Assembly: GCA_001789205.1 (NCBI GenBank)
Contig: MFYT01000071.1
Location: forward strand, 1-64,000
Direction: 5' to 3'
From: Candidatus Raymondbacteria bacterium RIFOXYA2_FULL_49_16
GTDB taxonomy: Bacteria; Fibrobacterota; OXYB2-FULL-49-7; XYB2-FULL-49-35
Length of the DNA: 64,000 nt
The notes beneath the pieces are model-generated. The model saw nothing but the letters and a program-made list of their open reading frames with translations. It did not search any database and was not told the origin of the DNA. Below, in pieces: positions 37,598 through 46,860 of this stretch. Every line of letters begins with the position of its first letter. The first letter of the stretch is position 1. The translations under genes and the position numbers were made by a program.

Positions 37598-39475
37598 ATG
37601 TGCGGAATAGCTGGAATTTTTAACCTTAACGGGGAACCTGCGTCGTCTGCGCTTTTGCGCAAGATGACAGACTCTATTGCGCACCGCGGTCCTGATTCTG
37701 AAGGTTTTTTCATAGACAGCTTCATTGGACTGGGCCATCGACGGCTGGCCATTATCGATTTATCATCAGCAGGTCATCAGCCCATGGTTTCTCAAGACGG
37801 TCAATATGCGATAGTCTATAATGGTGAAGTCTATAATTTCCAGGAATTAAAGGCCGAACTTGAGTCTATGGGTTTTGTATTCAATTCCAGGACCGATACA
37901 GAGGTTGTTTTAAACGCATACATTGCCTGGGGAGAGAAGGCGCTTACCCGGTTCAATGGCATGTTTGCCTTTGCCATTTGGGACAAGAAAAAGCAGGAAC
38001 TTTTTTTAGCGCGTGACCGGTATGGCATTAAACCGCTGTACTATACCATTCAGAATAATACCTTTCTGTTTGGGTCTGAGATAAAGGCCATTTTAACCCA
38101 TCCCGCTTATAAGACCGATCTTGACCGTGAGGGCTTACTAGAGTACATGACCTTTCAGAATTTCTTTACCGATAAAACCCTTTTCAAGGGTATCCGGCTC
38201 TTTCCCGCAGCCTCGTTCACCAGGCTGCAGCTTGGTAAATCGCAACTGAGCGATTTTACCCAGTATTGGGACTATGATTTCAGCGAGCCCAGTGAGGCCA
38301 GGGACGAAAGCGAATATCTCGAGGAATTGGACCGGCTCTTTCAGCAGGCGGTGAAACGGCAGTTGGTCAGCGATGTTGAACTGGGGACCTATTTGTCCGG
38401 CGGTCTGGATTCCGGCTCCATAACCGCGCTCGCTGCCCTGGGACTGCCCTATATCAAGACATTTACCTGCGGGTTCGATCTTCACTCTGTTTCCGGTCTC
38501 GAGAGCTCCTTCGACGAACGTGAAAAGGCCGAATACATGTCGTATCTCTTCAAAACCGAGCATTATGAACTGGTCCTGAAATCCGGCGACATGCAACGCT
38601 GTCTTCCCAAACTGGTCTGGCACCTGGAAGAACCGCGTGTGGGCCAGAGTTATCCGAATTTCTACGTGTCCCAGTTGGCCAGCAAGTTTGTCAAAGTCAT
38701 TTTGACCGGCACGGGCGGAGATGAGTTGTTTGGCGGGTATCCCTGGCGCTATTACCGGGCCGTAGTGAACGATGACTTCGAGGATTATGTTGACAAGTAT
38801 TACGACTTCTGGCAGCGGCTCATTCCCAACGCGGTGATCCAGAGAGTGTTCAAGCCTGTATGGAGGGACGTCAATAAAGTGTGGACCCTTGATATCTTCA
38901 GGGATGTTTTCAAAAAGCACGCGTACCGTCTTACACGCCCCGAAGACTATGTCCAGCATTCGTTGTACTTTGAAGCGAAAACATTTCTTCATGGCTTGCT
39001 GATTGTGGAAGATAAACTTTCCATGGCCTATGGACTCGAGACCCGCGTCCCGTTTCTTGACAATGATTTGGTCGATTTTGCTATGAAATTACCGGCAAAA
39101 TTCAAACTGGGTAATCTGCAGGAGGTTGTCAGGTTCAATGAAAACGAGCCGGGAAACAAGACGTCAAAGTATCTCTCCAAAACCAATGATGGAAAAATAT
39201 TGCTGCGTAAAATGATGAGCAAATATATTCCCAAAAAAGTGACTGAATATGTGAAACAGGGGTTTTCGGCGCCCGATGCGAGCTGGTTTAAGGGTGAAAG
39301 TCTGAAATACGTCAAGGAAAAGCTGTTCAATCAGAATGCCCGGCTCTATGAATATATGGACCGCGAAACAGTGCAGGAATTGATCAACGACCACCTGGAC
39401 GGCAAGTGCAACCGCAGGCTTCTCGTCTGGTCGTTGTTGAATATCGAGGAATGGTGTTCCCGGTTTCTTCAATGA
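37598..39475 (+). CDS. asnB: glutamine-hydrolysing asparagine synthase (AsnB family)
   Basis: N-terminal nucleophile Cys2 in MCGIAGIFNLNGEP, IAHRGPDSEG and GHRRLAIIDLS mark the class II glutaminase. The ATP-PPase P-loop is TYLSGGLDSGSITAL and the adenylate site GTGGDELFGGYPWR. At 625 residues it matches the AsnB length. In glycan and natural-product loci such enzymes often amidate a uronic acid or another carboxylate rather than make free asparagine. It begins a run of seven same-strand genes. The 93-bp gap before it is the largest in this part of the island. Confidence 0.88.
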   Translation: MCGIAGIFNLNGEPASSALLRKMTDSIAHRGPDSEGFFIDSFIGLGHRRLAIIDLSSAGHQPMVSQDGQYAIVYNGEVYNFQELKAELESMGFVFNSRTDTEVVLNAYIAWGEKALTRFNGMFAFAIWDKKKQELFLARDRYGIKPLYYTIQNNTFLFGSEIKAILTHPAYKTDLDREGLLEYMTFQNFFTDKTLFKGIRLFPAASFTRLQLGKSQLSDFTQYWDYDFSEPSEARDESEYLEELDRLFQQAVKRQLVSDVELGTYLSGGLDSGSITALAALGLPYIKTFTCGFDLHSVSGLESSFDEREKAEYMSYLFKTEHYELVLKSGDMQRCLPKLVWHLEEPRVGQSYPNFYVSQLASKFVKVILTGTGGDELFGGYPWRYYRAVVNDDFEDYVDKYYDFWQRLIPNAVIQRVFKPVWRDVNKVWTLDIFRDVFKKHAYRLTRPEDYVQHSLYFEAKTFLHGLLIVEDKLSMAYGLETRVPFLDNDLVDFAMKLPAKFKLGNLQEVVRFNENEPGNKTSKYLSKTNDGKILLRKMMSKYIPKKVTEYVKQGFSAPDASWFKGESLKYVKEKLFNQNARLYEYMDRETVQELINDHLDGKCNRRLLVWSLLNIEEWCSRFLQ

Positions 39476-39487
39476 AAAGGCAATAGG

Positions 39488-40486
39488 ATGGTTGATCTCG
39501 CGGGAAAACGGATAGGCGTTGTCGGCGCCCAGTCGTCCACAATCAATTGTATAAACGGACTCATGCGCGGAGGATATGCCATTTCCCGCCTCATTACCCT
39601 GCCGCCTGAAATGAGCGCGCCAGTGGCTGATTACGCCGATCTTCGCGTTTTTGCTCGTGCAAATGGCATTCCTTGTATTCACGTTGGCGCATATGACATG
39701 AAAGATCCTGTAACGCGTGAGAGGCTTTCCGATGTGTGTCTTGATGTAGTTACAGTCGTGGGCTGGCAGCGGCTTATCCCAGAGTGGTTCCTTCTGAAAA
39801 TCCCATGCGGAGTATATGGTATGCATGGCAGCGCCCTGCCCTTGCCCAAAGGCAGGGGCCGTTCGCCAATGAACTGGAGCATTATCGAAGGCAGGGACCG
39901 TTTCTATACGCATCTGTTCAGATACGACGCAGGCATCGATTCGGGAGAAATAGTTGATTGCCAGCGTTTTGATATCAATCCATGGGATACTATTCGTTCG
40001 CTGCAGCACAAGAACTCGGTAAGCCAGTACAAATTGCTTGTCAAGAACCTTCCGGCAATACTCAATGGCGCCATAACGTCTATTCCGCAGGACAAGGCGA
40101 TACAACCCAGTTTTTATCCTAAAAGGACCTTTGAGGACGGCGCCATTGATTGGAAACAGAGTAGCGCAATCGAGATTGCCGCTCTTGTCCGTGCGGTTGC
40201 CAGACCCTATCCTGGCGCCTATACCGAATTTGAGAATACTCGGATCATGATATGGCAGGCAGCACCGTTTGATTCCTGCATTGAATACCCTGAAGCCGCT
40301 CCTGGAACCATTGTTGAGGCCTTTTCAGACAAGACGTTCGTGGTTAAGTGTTTTGTGGATTCCCTTCTGGTGCTTGAATGCGAAACAACCAGCGCATGGC
40401 AGCCCGCGTGCGGTATGCGTTTTACCTCACTCCCCAATGCCAGCAGGCAAAAACTTGCGCAAATGAAGATTGACGAGGGCGCCTAA
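39488..40486 (+). CDS. formyltransferase (methionyl-tRNA formyltransferase family), probably acting on an amino-sugar
   Basis: The Formyl_trans_N core has MHGSALPLPKGRGRSPMNWS (the family's N-H-D catalytic region, with H in MHGSALP) and YDAGIDSGEIV (the Asp). The C-terminal domain resembles the Formyl_trans_C barrel (TIVEAFSDKTFVVKC). Housekeeping Fmt is unlikely because the core is divergent and the gene is embedded in a sugar locus, so N-formylation of an amino-sugar is inferred. The stop overlaps the next start by one base (TAATG). Confidence 0.75.
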   Translation: MVDLAGKRIGVVGAQSSTINCINGLMRGGYAISRLITLPPEMSAPVADYADLRVFARANGIPCIHVGAYDMKDPVTRERLSDVCLDVVTVVGWQRLIPEWFLLKIPCGVYGMHGSALPLPKGRGRSPMNWSIIEGRDRFYTHLFRYDAGIDSGEIVDCQRFDINPWDTIRSLQHKNSVSQYKLLVKNLPAILNGAITSIPQDKAIQPSFYPKRTFEDGAIDWKQSSAIEIAALVRAVARPYPGAYTEFENTRIMIWQAAPFDSCIEYPEAAPGTIVEAFSDKTFVVKCFVDSLLVLECETTSAWQPACGMRFTSLPNASRQKLAQMKIDEGA

Positions 40487-41235
40487 TGCCATCAACGCCC
40501 GTTTTTTCCCCCACTGGATACGAGGAGCTCATGAGGGCGATACAAACCGGCGGGTATGGTTTTTCAGAATTCGGGAAAAGCGCGACAGGTGAGGGACGTG
40601 TTTTATTGCGCCATGATATAGATAAGCATATCGGCTATGCCCTTGAGATGGCGCGCATGGAACACCGATTAGGTGTGCGCGCCCATTATTTTTTTCTTCT
40701 CCATTGCCCGTTGTACAACATCATGGAACCTGAATCATGGCATGCGATCCAGGAAATTCACCAGCTTGGCCATGTGATTGGCCTTCATTGCGATGAGCGC
40801 AGGATACCCGGGCCGGAAAAAGAACTCGACGCTGGTGTGCTTGCTGACCTGAAATGGCTGAACACTGTTTTCACTTTTGCACAACCCGTGGTCTCATTTC
40901 ATAATCCTTCAGAAAAGGTCATCTGCCGTAAGGGGTCAGGATACGTGAGCGCGTATGATCCGGCCTTCTGGATGCCCGAGACAAAATATATCTCTGATTC
41001 AAACCAGCGTTTCAGGGAAGAGGAACTCATTCAGAAGCTGAAGTGCAGAGAATGGCCCCGGCTTCAGATTCTTATCCATCCTCTATGGTGGTTCAGTGAG
41101 GGCAAGCCGGTCTTTTCAATAATTCAGGATGTGGTTGCGCAACGCGCCGCTTACATAGACGCCTATCTCATATATTCCAACCATGTATGGAACAAAACCA
41201 AGTCCGGAAATGGGGAAGGACGCGCTACGTTATGA
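40486..41235 (+). CDS. polysaccharide-deacetylase-like protein
   Basis: About 249 residues with a NodB-like divalent-metal pattern: LLRHDIDKHIGYA early on, VIGLHCDERR in the middle and ILIHPLWWF late. Similar proteins occur in glycan loci and are often annotated as polysaccharide deacetylase-like. No signal peptide is present, so it should act on a cytoplasmic precursor. The start overlaps the formyltransferase stop, and its own stop overlaps the amidohydrolase start as ATGA. Substrate unknown. Confidence 0.6.
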   Translation: MPSTPVFSPTGYEELMRAIQTGGYGFSEFGKSATGEGRVLLRHDIDKHIGYALEMARMEHRLGVRAHYFFLLHCPLYNIMEPESWHAIQEIHQLGHVIGLHCDERRIPGPEKELDAGVLADLKWLNTVFTFAQPVVSFHNPSEKVICRKGSGYVSAYDPAFWMPETKYISDSNQRFREEELIQKLKCREWPRLQILIHPLWWFSEGKPVFSIIQDVVAQRAAYIDAYLIYSNHVWNKTKSGNGEGRATL

Positions 41236-42002
41236 TCGACGCGCACGTGAATGTTACGCACAATGGAAAATGGTTTTCAACAGGTCACGACGCCTCATTC
41301 CAGCGGCTCGATGACCAGATGGCCGCCGCGAAAGTCGAAAAGGCCGTTATTATCTCAATGCCCGGCGCCACAACCAACGCGTTTATCGCTTCGCTTGTCG
41401 AAAAATATCCCGGACGGTTTAAGGGATTAGGGCATATCGATTTTTCAAAGGACATTCGCAAAGAGATCAATGAAATAGCGGCCATGGGACTCAGCGGAGT
41501 TAAAATTCATCCCAGGCTTCAGGGCGTTAATGTCTGCGAGGCGAAATTCTCGTTGTTGTGGGAAGAACTAAACGCGCGGAACATGCCCGTGCTTGTCGAT
41601 GGTTTTTACACGGTCTCAAACCCTAACCTCCGAATTGGCGATCTTCTTCCCCTTGCGTACGAGCCTATGGTAAAAAAATATCCTGACCTTACCGTCGTAC
41701 TCGCCCACGCAGGCGCGCACCGCGTCATGGACACATTCTTCATGTGCAGAAGCAACCCTGGATTTTATACGGACATCTCATATTCCCCATCCTTTTTCAA
41801 GGGATCGTCGGTATACAACGATCTGCGGTTTCTCGCTGAAAAGACCGGGAATAAAGTCCTTTTTGGCTCAGATTTTCCCGAAGTCAGCATTGAAGAGGCT
41901 AAAAAAGAATTTTTCGAACTTAGCGGAACCCTGGACGTAGGCATACGTGAACGGATTGCGCACGGAAACGCGCACGATCTTTTTTGGAAAGGGCTGTCAT
42001 GA
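41232..42002 (+). CDS. amidohydrolase-2-like metal-dependent hydrolase
   Basis: A TIM-barrel hydrolase of 256 residues. The start MIDAHVNVTH gives H..N in place of the usual HxH, LSGVKIHPRLQG (KIHP), VVLAHAGAHRVMD and LFGSDFPEV are the other metal-site blocks. The loss of the second His of HxH may change metal use. The ATG at 41232 is chosen for its ATGA overlap with the previous stop; the next start overlaps its stop in the same way. It may be a hydrolase or decarboxylase on a sugar or small acid. Confidence 0.7.
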   Translation: MIDAHVNVTHNGKWFSTGHDASFQRLDDQMAAAKVEKAVIISMPGATTNAFIASLVEKYPGRFKGLGHIDFSKDIRKEINEIAAMGLSGVKIHPRLQGVNVCEAKFSLLWEELNARNMPVLVDGFYTVSNPNLRIGDLLPLAYEPMVKKYPDLTVVLAHAGAHRVMDTFFMCRSNPGFYTDISYSPSFFKGSSVYNDLRFLAEKTGNKVLFGSDFPEVSIEEAKKEFFELSGTLDVGIRERIAHGNAHDLFWKGLS

Positions 42003-42643
42003 ACAGCCAGGACAAGGCCCTTACAATCAAGCGGTACGCGAATCGCTATAGGGAACACGGGTACTCGCCTCTTTCACTAGGATGGGGCAAGGGAGGACGG
42101 CAAAAGATACGATTTGGAGCCATGGCGGGAATTGGCATTGGTCCTTCTGATTCTGTGCTCGATGTGGGATGCGGTTTTGGCGATTTCCAAGCCTATCTCA
42201 AGGGCCAGGGGTGGAAGGGCAGGTACCTTGGTATTGATTTTGTGGACGATTTTCTGCTTGAGGCGCGCAAACAGCATCCGCAGATCAGGGTCAAAAACGC
42301 CGATATCCTCTCACGGTCCTTTGTGGAACGGTTCGATTTTGTTGTAAGCTCGGGGATTTTCAATACCCGTCTCAAACACGAAAAAGGCGAATATGCGTAT
42401 ATCCGGAAGATGATGGCCCGCATGCTGTCCCTTTCGCGCAAAGGCGTTGCCTGCGATTTTATAAGCAGCTATGTTGATTTCAGGAACAAAACCACTTTTC
42501 ACGCGGAGCCTGAGAAGCTATGCGCCATTGCCAAGTCCTTGTCACGGCGGGTACTGATGCGCCACGACTATTTGCCCTTTGAATTCATGGTGTATATGTA
42601 TACCAATGATGGTGTTGATACTCGCGGCGGCGTTTTTAAATAA
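41999..42643 (+). CDS. class I SAM-dependent methyltransferase
   Basis: The SAM motif I is VLDVGCGFGDFQAYL, with YLGIDFVDDFL after it. The 214-residue protein has no signal peptide. The ATG at 41999 gives an ATGA overlap with the preceding stop. It is part of the asnB-led run. The likely acceptor is a sugar hydroxyl or amine; not determined. Confidence 0.78.
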   Translation: MNSQDKALTIKRYANRYREHGYSPLSLGWGKGGRQKIRFGAMAGIGIGPSDSVLDVGCGFGDFQAYLKGQGWKGRYLGIDFVDDFLLEARKQHPQIRVKNADILSRSFVERFDFVVSSGIFNTRLKHEKGEYAYIRKMMARMLSLSRKGVACDFISSYVDFRNKTTFHAEPEKLCAIAKSLSRRVLMRHDYLPFEFMVYMYTNDGVDTRGGVFK

Positions 42644-42659
42644 AAATCATAGAGAACCA

Positions 42660-43877
42660 ATGTCACAGAAGAAAATACTCATTCTTGGCGGCGGCCGTTA
42701 TAACCTGAAGGTGATACATTCAGCGCGAAACCTCGGCTATTATACCATTGTGGCTGACCGGGATGAACATGCGCCGGGATTCGCATATGCGGATGAAAAG
42801 CAGGTCATCGATATTACGGATTATTTAGCAATGTTTTCCTACGCTCGCCACCAGCGCATTGATGGCATTGCCGCGATAAATGATTATGGCGTTTTTACCG
42901 CTGCCTATGTTGCGGAAAAACTCAGGCTTCCCGGCATAGAATGCGAGCTTGCGCGTATTGCAACTGACAAAGGACTGCTGCGCAAGGCATGGGAGGCGGC
43001 AAAACAGCCCAATCCCCGGTTCCGTATCGTCTTCTCCCTGCAAGAATGCCGGGATGCATGCCGTGAAATAGGTCTTCCTGTCATACTTAAACCAACCATG
43101 AGCATGGGCGGTAATCGGGGGGTCATGGCAGTGCGCGAAGAAAAGGATATTCAGGAGGCGTATGCATTTGCATCCGCTGCGTATGCAAAGACTGACGTGC
43201 TGGTTGAAGAGTGTCTCAAAGGGATTGAACATAGCGTTGAAGTGATCATATACAATGGCAGAGGCCACGTTATCGCCATGGGAGATAATAGCAAACAGGC
43301 GTGGCCGTATCGCGTAAATACCGAGATTGTGTATCCAACAGAACTGACCGGTGCACGCCGCGCCAGGCTCGAACAGACCGCGCGGGAATGCGTCGAATCA
43401 TTGGGCTGGCGGAACGGGTGTGCGCACGTAGAATGTTGTACGCTGGATAATGGAGAAGTAAAATTATTTGAACTGGGCGCACGTCCTGGCGGCGGAGGTA
43501 TTCCCGATCCGATTGTTCCTTTTTTTACTGGGGTGAATGAATTTGAGGAATATCTCCGGATCATCGTAGGTGAGGCCCCGCACCAGACTGTACCACTCCA
43601 CGAAAAGGGATGTGTCTATCATTTTCTTTTTACCCGGCCCGGTAAGATCAAAGCAATACATGGACTTGAGGAGGTCCGGTCGTGGAAGAACATCCTTGAT
43701 GCAGAGGTATTCGTTAAACCCGGTGACGCTATTCCCGCAATCCGGACTGGTCCAGACAGGCCCGGATTCGTCATTGCCGGCGGTGAAACACGTCAGGAAG
43801 CGATTGAACTTGGACGGAAAGCCGGGCACACAATAGTTTTTGAATACGAGGAGCGCTATGAACATCAAACAGTATGA
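42660..43877 (+). CDS. ATP-grasp ligase-type protein
   Basis: N-terminal pre-ATP-grasp Rossmann part (KILILGGGRYNLKVIHSA), then ATP-grasp blocks VILKPTMSMGGNRGVM, VLVEECLKGIEHSVEVI and VKLFELGARPGGGGIP. The family joins a carboxylate to an amine or thiol with ATP. In this operon it may amide-link an amino acid or similar group to a sugar, but the substrate is unknown. The ATG at 42660 starts the conserved domain. Its end overlaps the radical SAM gene by 20 bp. Confidence 0.75.
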   Translation: MSQKKILILGGGRYNLKVIHSARNLGYYTIVADRDEHAPGFAYADEKQVIDITDYLAMFSYARHQRIDGIAAINDYGVFTAAYVAEKLRLPGIECELARIATDKGLLRKAWEAAKQPNPRFRIVFSLQECRDACREIGLPVILKPTMSMGGNRGVMAVREEKDIQEAYAFASAAYAKTDVLVEECLKGIEHSVEVIIYNGRGHVIAMGDNSKQAWPYRVNTEIVYPTELTGARRARLEQTARECVESLGWRNGCAHVECCTLDNGEVKLFELGARPGGGGIPDPIVPFFTGVNEFEEYLRIIVGEAPHQTVPLHEKGCVYHFLFTRPGKIKAIHGLEEVRSWKNILDAEVFVKPGDAIPAIRTGPDRPGFVIAGGETRQEAIELGRKAGHTIVFEYEERYEHQTV

Positions 43878-45171
43878 GAAATCCTGCGGCAGATCAGCCG
43901 TGGCAGACTGGGCGAACGGCAGCGAAAAGGTGCGCGCCTTTCCCTGGCTGGTATATATCGGTACCACCAATGTATGCAACAATCGGTGCGTTGTCTGCGC
44001 ATACAAAAAAACCATGCGGTCCGAACGCGGTTTTATGACCATGGATGTGTTCGCCAGGATCGTTGATCAGTTGCCACGCGAAGTCAAAAAAGTCTATCTT
44101 ATGAAACAGGGCGAGCCTTTTGCCAATAAAAACCTCGAAATGTTCGTCGAATATCTCCATAAAAAACGCCCTGATATCCACATTGCCATCCATTCAAACG
44201 GCATCCTGGCCGTGCGCAAACGCCTGGCGCGTATTCTACCCCATGTTTCCTCGCTTGGCATCTCAATTTCCGGCATCTCTGACAAAACCTATTTCAAGGC
44301 GCATGGCACGGCCAATTTCCAGAAGGTGCTCACCAACCTCACGGCCATGTCAGATCTTCTCTGCGGCATGCCTCAGGACCGGCGTCCGCATGTTTTTGTA
44401 GACTATGTTAAACAGAACGCGAATACTGATGAAAACGAGAGCGATGTTGTTGCATTCTACAAAAGCCGTTTCCCCGGTCTTGCGTCAGTTGATTTTCACG
44501 CGGTTTTCAATTTCCAGGGTGAAATAGCCGAGGGCAATATGGAAATCTACGACCGCCTGCCGCACAAGGTGTTTCCCTGCTGTGTCTATCCCTGGTCCGC
44601 AATCACCTTTTGCCACGACGGCAAGGTGAGTTATTGCTTTGTCGAACCGCGCGAGAACCGTTTTCTTGGCGATATTACCAAGCAATCGTTCGCGTCAATC
44701 TGGAACAGCGAGGAATACGTCCTGTTCAGGAAACGAATGGCTGGCAAAAAATTTGCGGCGCTTGCGGCTGACGGCTTTTATTGCCACAAATGCACCTGGC
44801 TCTGGAACATGCAAAGCCAGTCTCCGCGCAGCCTTGCGGGCGGACACGCCCTTATGTTCAACGATACGCCGGTCCAGCCCAAATTCCACGATCTGCTCGA
44901 AATGGCGCCCGAGGCGCTTTTCCAGACCGGAACAGCCTATTTCACAGGTGGAGAAATGCACCTTGCGCTTTCCTGTTTTGAATGTATCGCCCAAAGCCGG
45001 GCAAAAAAAGAGGTTGTCGACGCAGCGGCAAGGATGGTGAGGCAATGCCGCAAGACTTTGGGGAAATTCCGTGATCAGCCGCTGTGGAACGCCATGCTTG
45101 CGCGGGAAAAAAAGAAACCCCGGGACAGGAAGAACACCTATTACTCGCTGAATAAAAAGCAGGGTCAATAG
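43858..45171 (+). CDS. radical SAM protein with SPASM-type C-terminal cluster domain
   Basis: The CX3CX2C motif is NVCNNRCVVCAYKKT near residue 40. A C-terminal SPASM-like block has FPCCVYPWSA, VSYCFVEPRENRFLGDI and FYCHKCTWLW. The protein could be a dehydrogenase or epimerase that works on a peptide or a small substrate. No short precursor-peptide gene was recognised in the run, so a sugar or amide substrate is more likely here. It is the last gene of the asnB-led run and converges on the TPR-glycosyltransferase gene with a 7-bp overlap. Confidence 0.75.
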   Translation: MNIKQYEKSCGRSAVADWANGSEKVRAFPWLVYIGTTNVCNNRCVVCAYKKTMRSERGFMTMDVFARIVDQLPREVKKVYLMKQGEPFANKNLEMFVEYLHKKRPDIHIAIHSNGILAVRKRLARILPHVSSLGISISGISDKTYFKAHGTANFQKVLTNLTAMSDLLCGMPQDRRPHVFVDYVKQNANTDENESDVVAFYKSRFPGLASVDFHAVFNFQGEIAEGNMEIYDRLPHKVFPCCVYPWSAITFCHDGKVSYCFVEPRENRFLGDITKQSFASIWNSEEYVLFRKRMAGKKFAALAADGFYCHKCTWLWNMQSQSPRSLAGGHALMFNDTPVQPKFHDLLEMAPEALFQTGTAYFTGGEMHLALSCFECIAQSRAKKEVVDAAARMVRQCRKTLGKFRDQPLWNAMLAREKKKPRDRKNTYYSLNKKQGQ

Positions 45172-46787
45172 TAGAGGTTTGTATCGTATACCGGGACCGG
45201 TGACCCAAGCTCATCAAATACCTTGTATTCCTTCATATATTGATAAAACGCTGATTTGACGCCGTCCTGAAGCGCTTCTTCCTGCTGAAGCCACGAGGTA
45301 TTGATATATTGCGGTATGCGCTTGCCCTGGGCTAGTTCGCCATATATGCTGATGTAGCGCGGAATATGGGTTTCAATGGCCATATGTTTTTCAACCCAGG
45401 TCCGCGATGCGCGCCCCTGGCCCTCGTACTCACCCGACTTGACCATCTCGATGCATGCGCGTATCTGCTGTTTAAACGTATTTTTCGTTATCCTGACGAC
45501 CGGAGGATTGTCTCTCAGCCGGTCCCAAAAGCCTGTCTGATATGTCAAAACAGGTATTTCCCAGCTCATCATTTCAGCGCCGAAAAGGCCGAATGTACCC
45601 ACGCCTGCCTGGTCAATCGCATAATCGGCGTATGCGTACAGCTCCCGGGCCTTGGCGGGTGACACGCCATGCACATAGAGAAGTTCAACCGGAAGCCCTT
45701 CACGTTTGCATTCTTCAAGGAGCCGGCACAATATAGAGGAACCCTTTTTCCAGTTTTGGGAAGGAGCGTGGACAAAGTAGACTTTTGACGGGTCCTTGAT
45801 AAGAAGTTTTTTATCGACGAGTCTGTTTTTCTCCGCTAATGTCCAATCTGACAAGGAAATGAGGCCGGGAATAAAGAGTCCGCGCGGGATACAGGTTGGG
45901 CCCAGCAGCACGTCGGCATAGCGGTTTATTTTTTTGTGCAGCTTGTACAGTGACGCGTCCATGAAGTACGGTTTTGGGGGAGAAAACCCGAGAAACCTGG
46001 CTTGGTGGTAATAAATCCATTCAGGGCTGCGCGCGTCGCTTCCCCAGAACGAAAACAGGATCTTTTTTCCGTCCTGTTTTATCATCTCAAGGTCCCTGAG
46101 ATCGGGGTACAGGGAGTGCGCGAAGTGAAAATGGAAAATATCGTAGGTGCGGAGCGCCTCTACTGCAAAGGCCTCGATTCTTTTGACTTTTTCATCGTCC
46201 TGGCATGCGCAGAGATTAAGGGTTTTGTCGCATGTGTCCGGGTAGAACGATGGCACGTATTTGTAATCAACGCTTGTCGCGTCGACCCCGGCGTTTCTGA
46301 TAAGCCGCGTCAAACGGCCCATGTTACCGGCAATCTCCCAGGGAGCGTGGAGGATTTTCACCCCTTTAAGAGGATTGGAGGAATCAACAACCTCTCGCAG
46401 CGGCCGGTTGGGAAAGTGGGAAAAAGAGCGGTGGTTCCGCAGTAAGTTGTGTGCGGCGTCAATGAGCTGTTTGATTTCCGGTATTTCTGGTTGCCGTTGC
46501 GCAATTGCGTTCAACAGCGGCAATGCCGAAGGGAGCGTGTTCTTATGCTTGAGAATTTCACAAAAATTCAGGACAGCGTCAGTATAGAAGGGGTCAATTT
46601 CAAGCGCGCGGGTGAAATATTCAGCGGCGGCGTCATCGTTGGCCTGCTTGAAGGAGATCACTCCCAGATTATTCAGTGCCGCCTTGTTTCGGGGGTCTGA
46701 AACAATAAGCGCCTTGAAACAATTTTCAGCGCGGGAAAGATCGCCCTGCGCGAAAAATACCATGCCTTCGTCGAGCGTATTGTTCAT
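45165..46787 (-). CDS. TPR plus GT-B-fold glycosyltransferase-like protein
   Basis: Residues about 1-110 contain TPR units (GDLSRAENCFKALIVSDPRN and AAEYFTRALEIDP). The remaining about 430 residues resemble a GT4-like two-domain glycosyltransferase, with ILHAPWEIAGNMGRLTRLIR at the start, DIFHFHFAHS, and a C-terminal GTFGLFGAEMMSWEIPV block that carries the Glu typical of GT4 acceptor/donor loops. The combination suggests protein-associated glycosylation or a scaffolded transferase. It lies 73 bp downstream of the minus-strand radical SAM gene and probably shares its transcript. Confidence 0.65.
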   Translation of the reverse strand: MNNTLDEGMVFFAQGDLSRAENCFKALIVSDPRNKAALNNLGVISFKQANDDAAAEYFTRALEIDPFYTDAVLNFCEILKHKNTLPSALPLLNAIAQRQPEIPEIKQLIDAAHNLLRNHRSFSHFPNRPLREVVDSSNPLKGVKILHAPWEIAGNMGRLTRLIRNAGVDATSVDYKYVPSFYPDTCDKTLNLCACQDDEKVKRIEAFAVEALRTYDIFHFHFAHSLYPDLRDLEMIKQDGKKILFSFWGSDARSPEWIYYHQARFLGFSPPKPYFMDASLYKLHKKINRYADVLLGPTCIPRGLFIPGLISLSDWTLAEKNRLVDKKLLIKDPSKVYFVHAPSQNWKKGSSILCRLLEECKREGLPVELLYVHGVSPAKARELYAYADYAIDQAGVGTFGLFGAEMMSWEIPVLTYQTGFWDRLRDNPPVVRITKNTFKQQIRACIEMVKSGEYEGQGRASRTWVEKHMAIETHIPRYISIYGELAQGKRIPQYINTSWLQQEEALQDGVKSAFYQYMKEYKVFDELGSPVPVYDTNLYY

Positions 46788-46860
46788 ATGCGGTCTGTTT
46801 GATTCTGCTGGAAATATAACTTATTGGCACGGGGCGGGCCTAACCGCTTTTTGCGTTTTC

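Noticed and set aside
39488-40486. Housekeeping methionyl-tRNA formyltransferase
   Set aside because: Divergent core and location inside an amino-sugar operon favour a sugar formyltransferase, though this is not certain.
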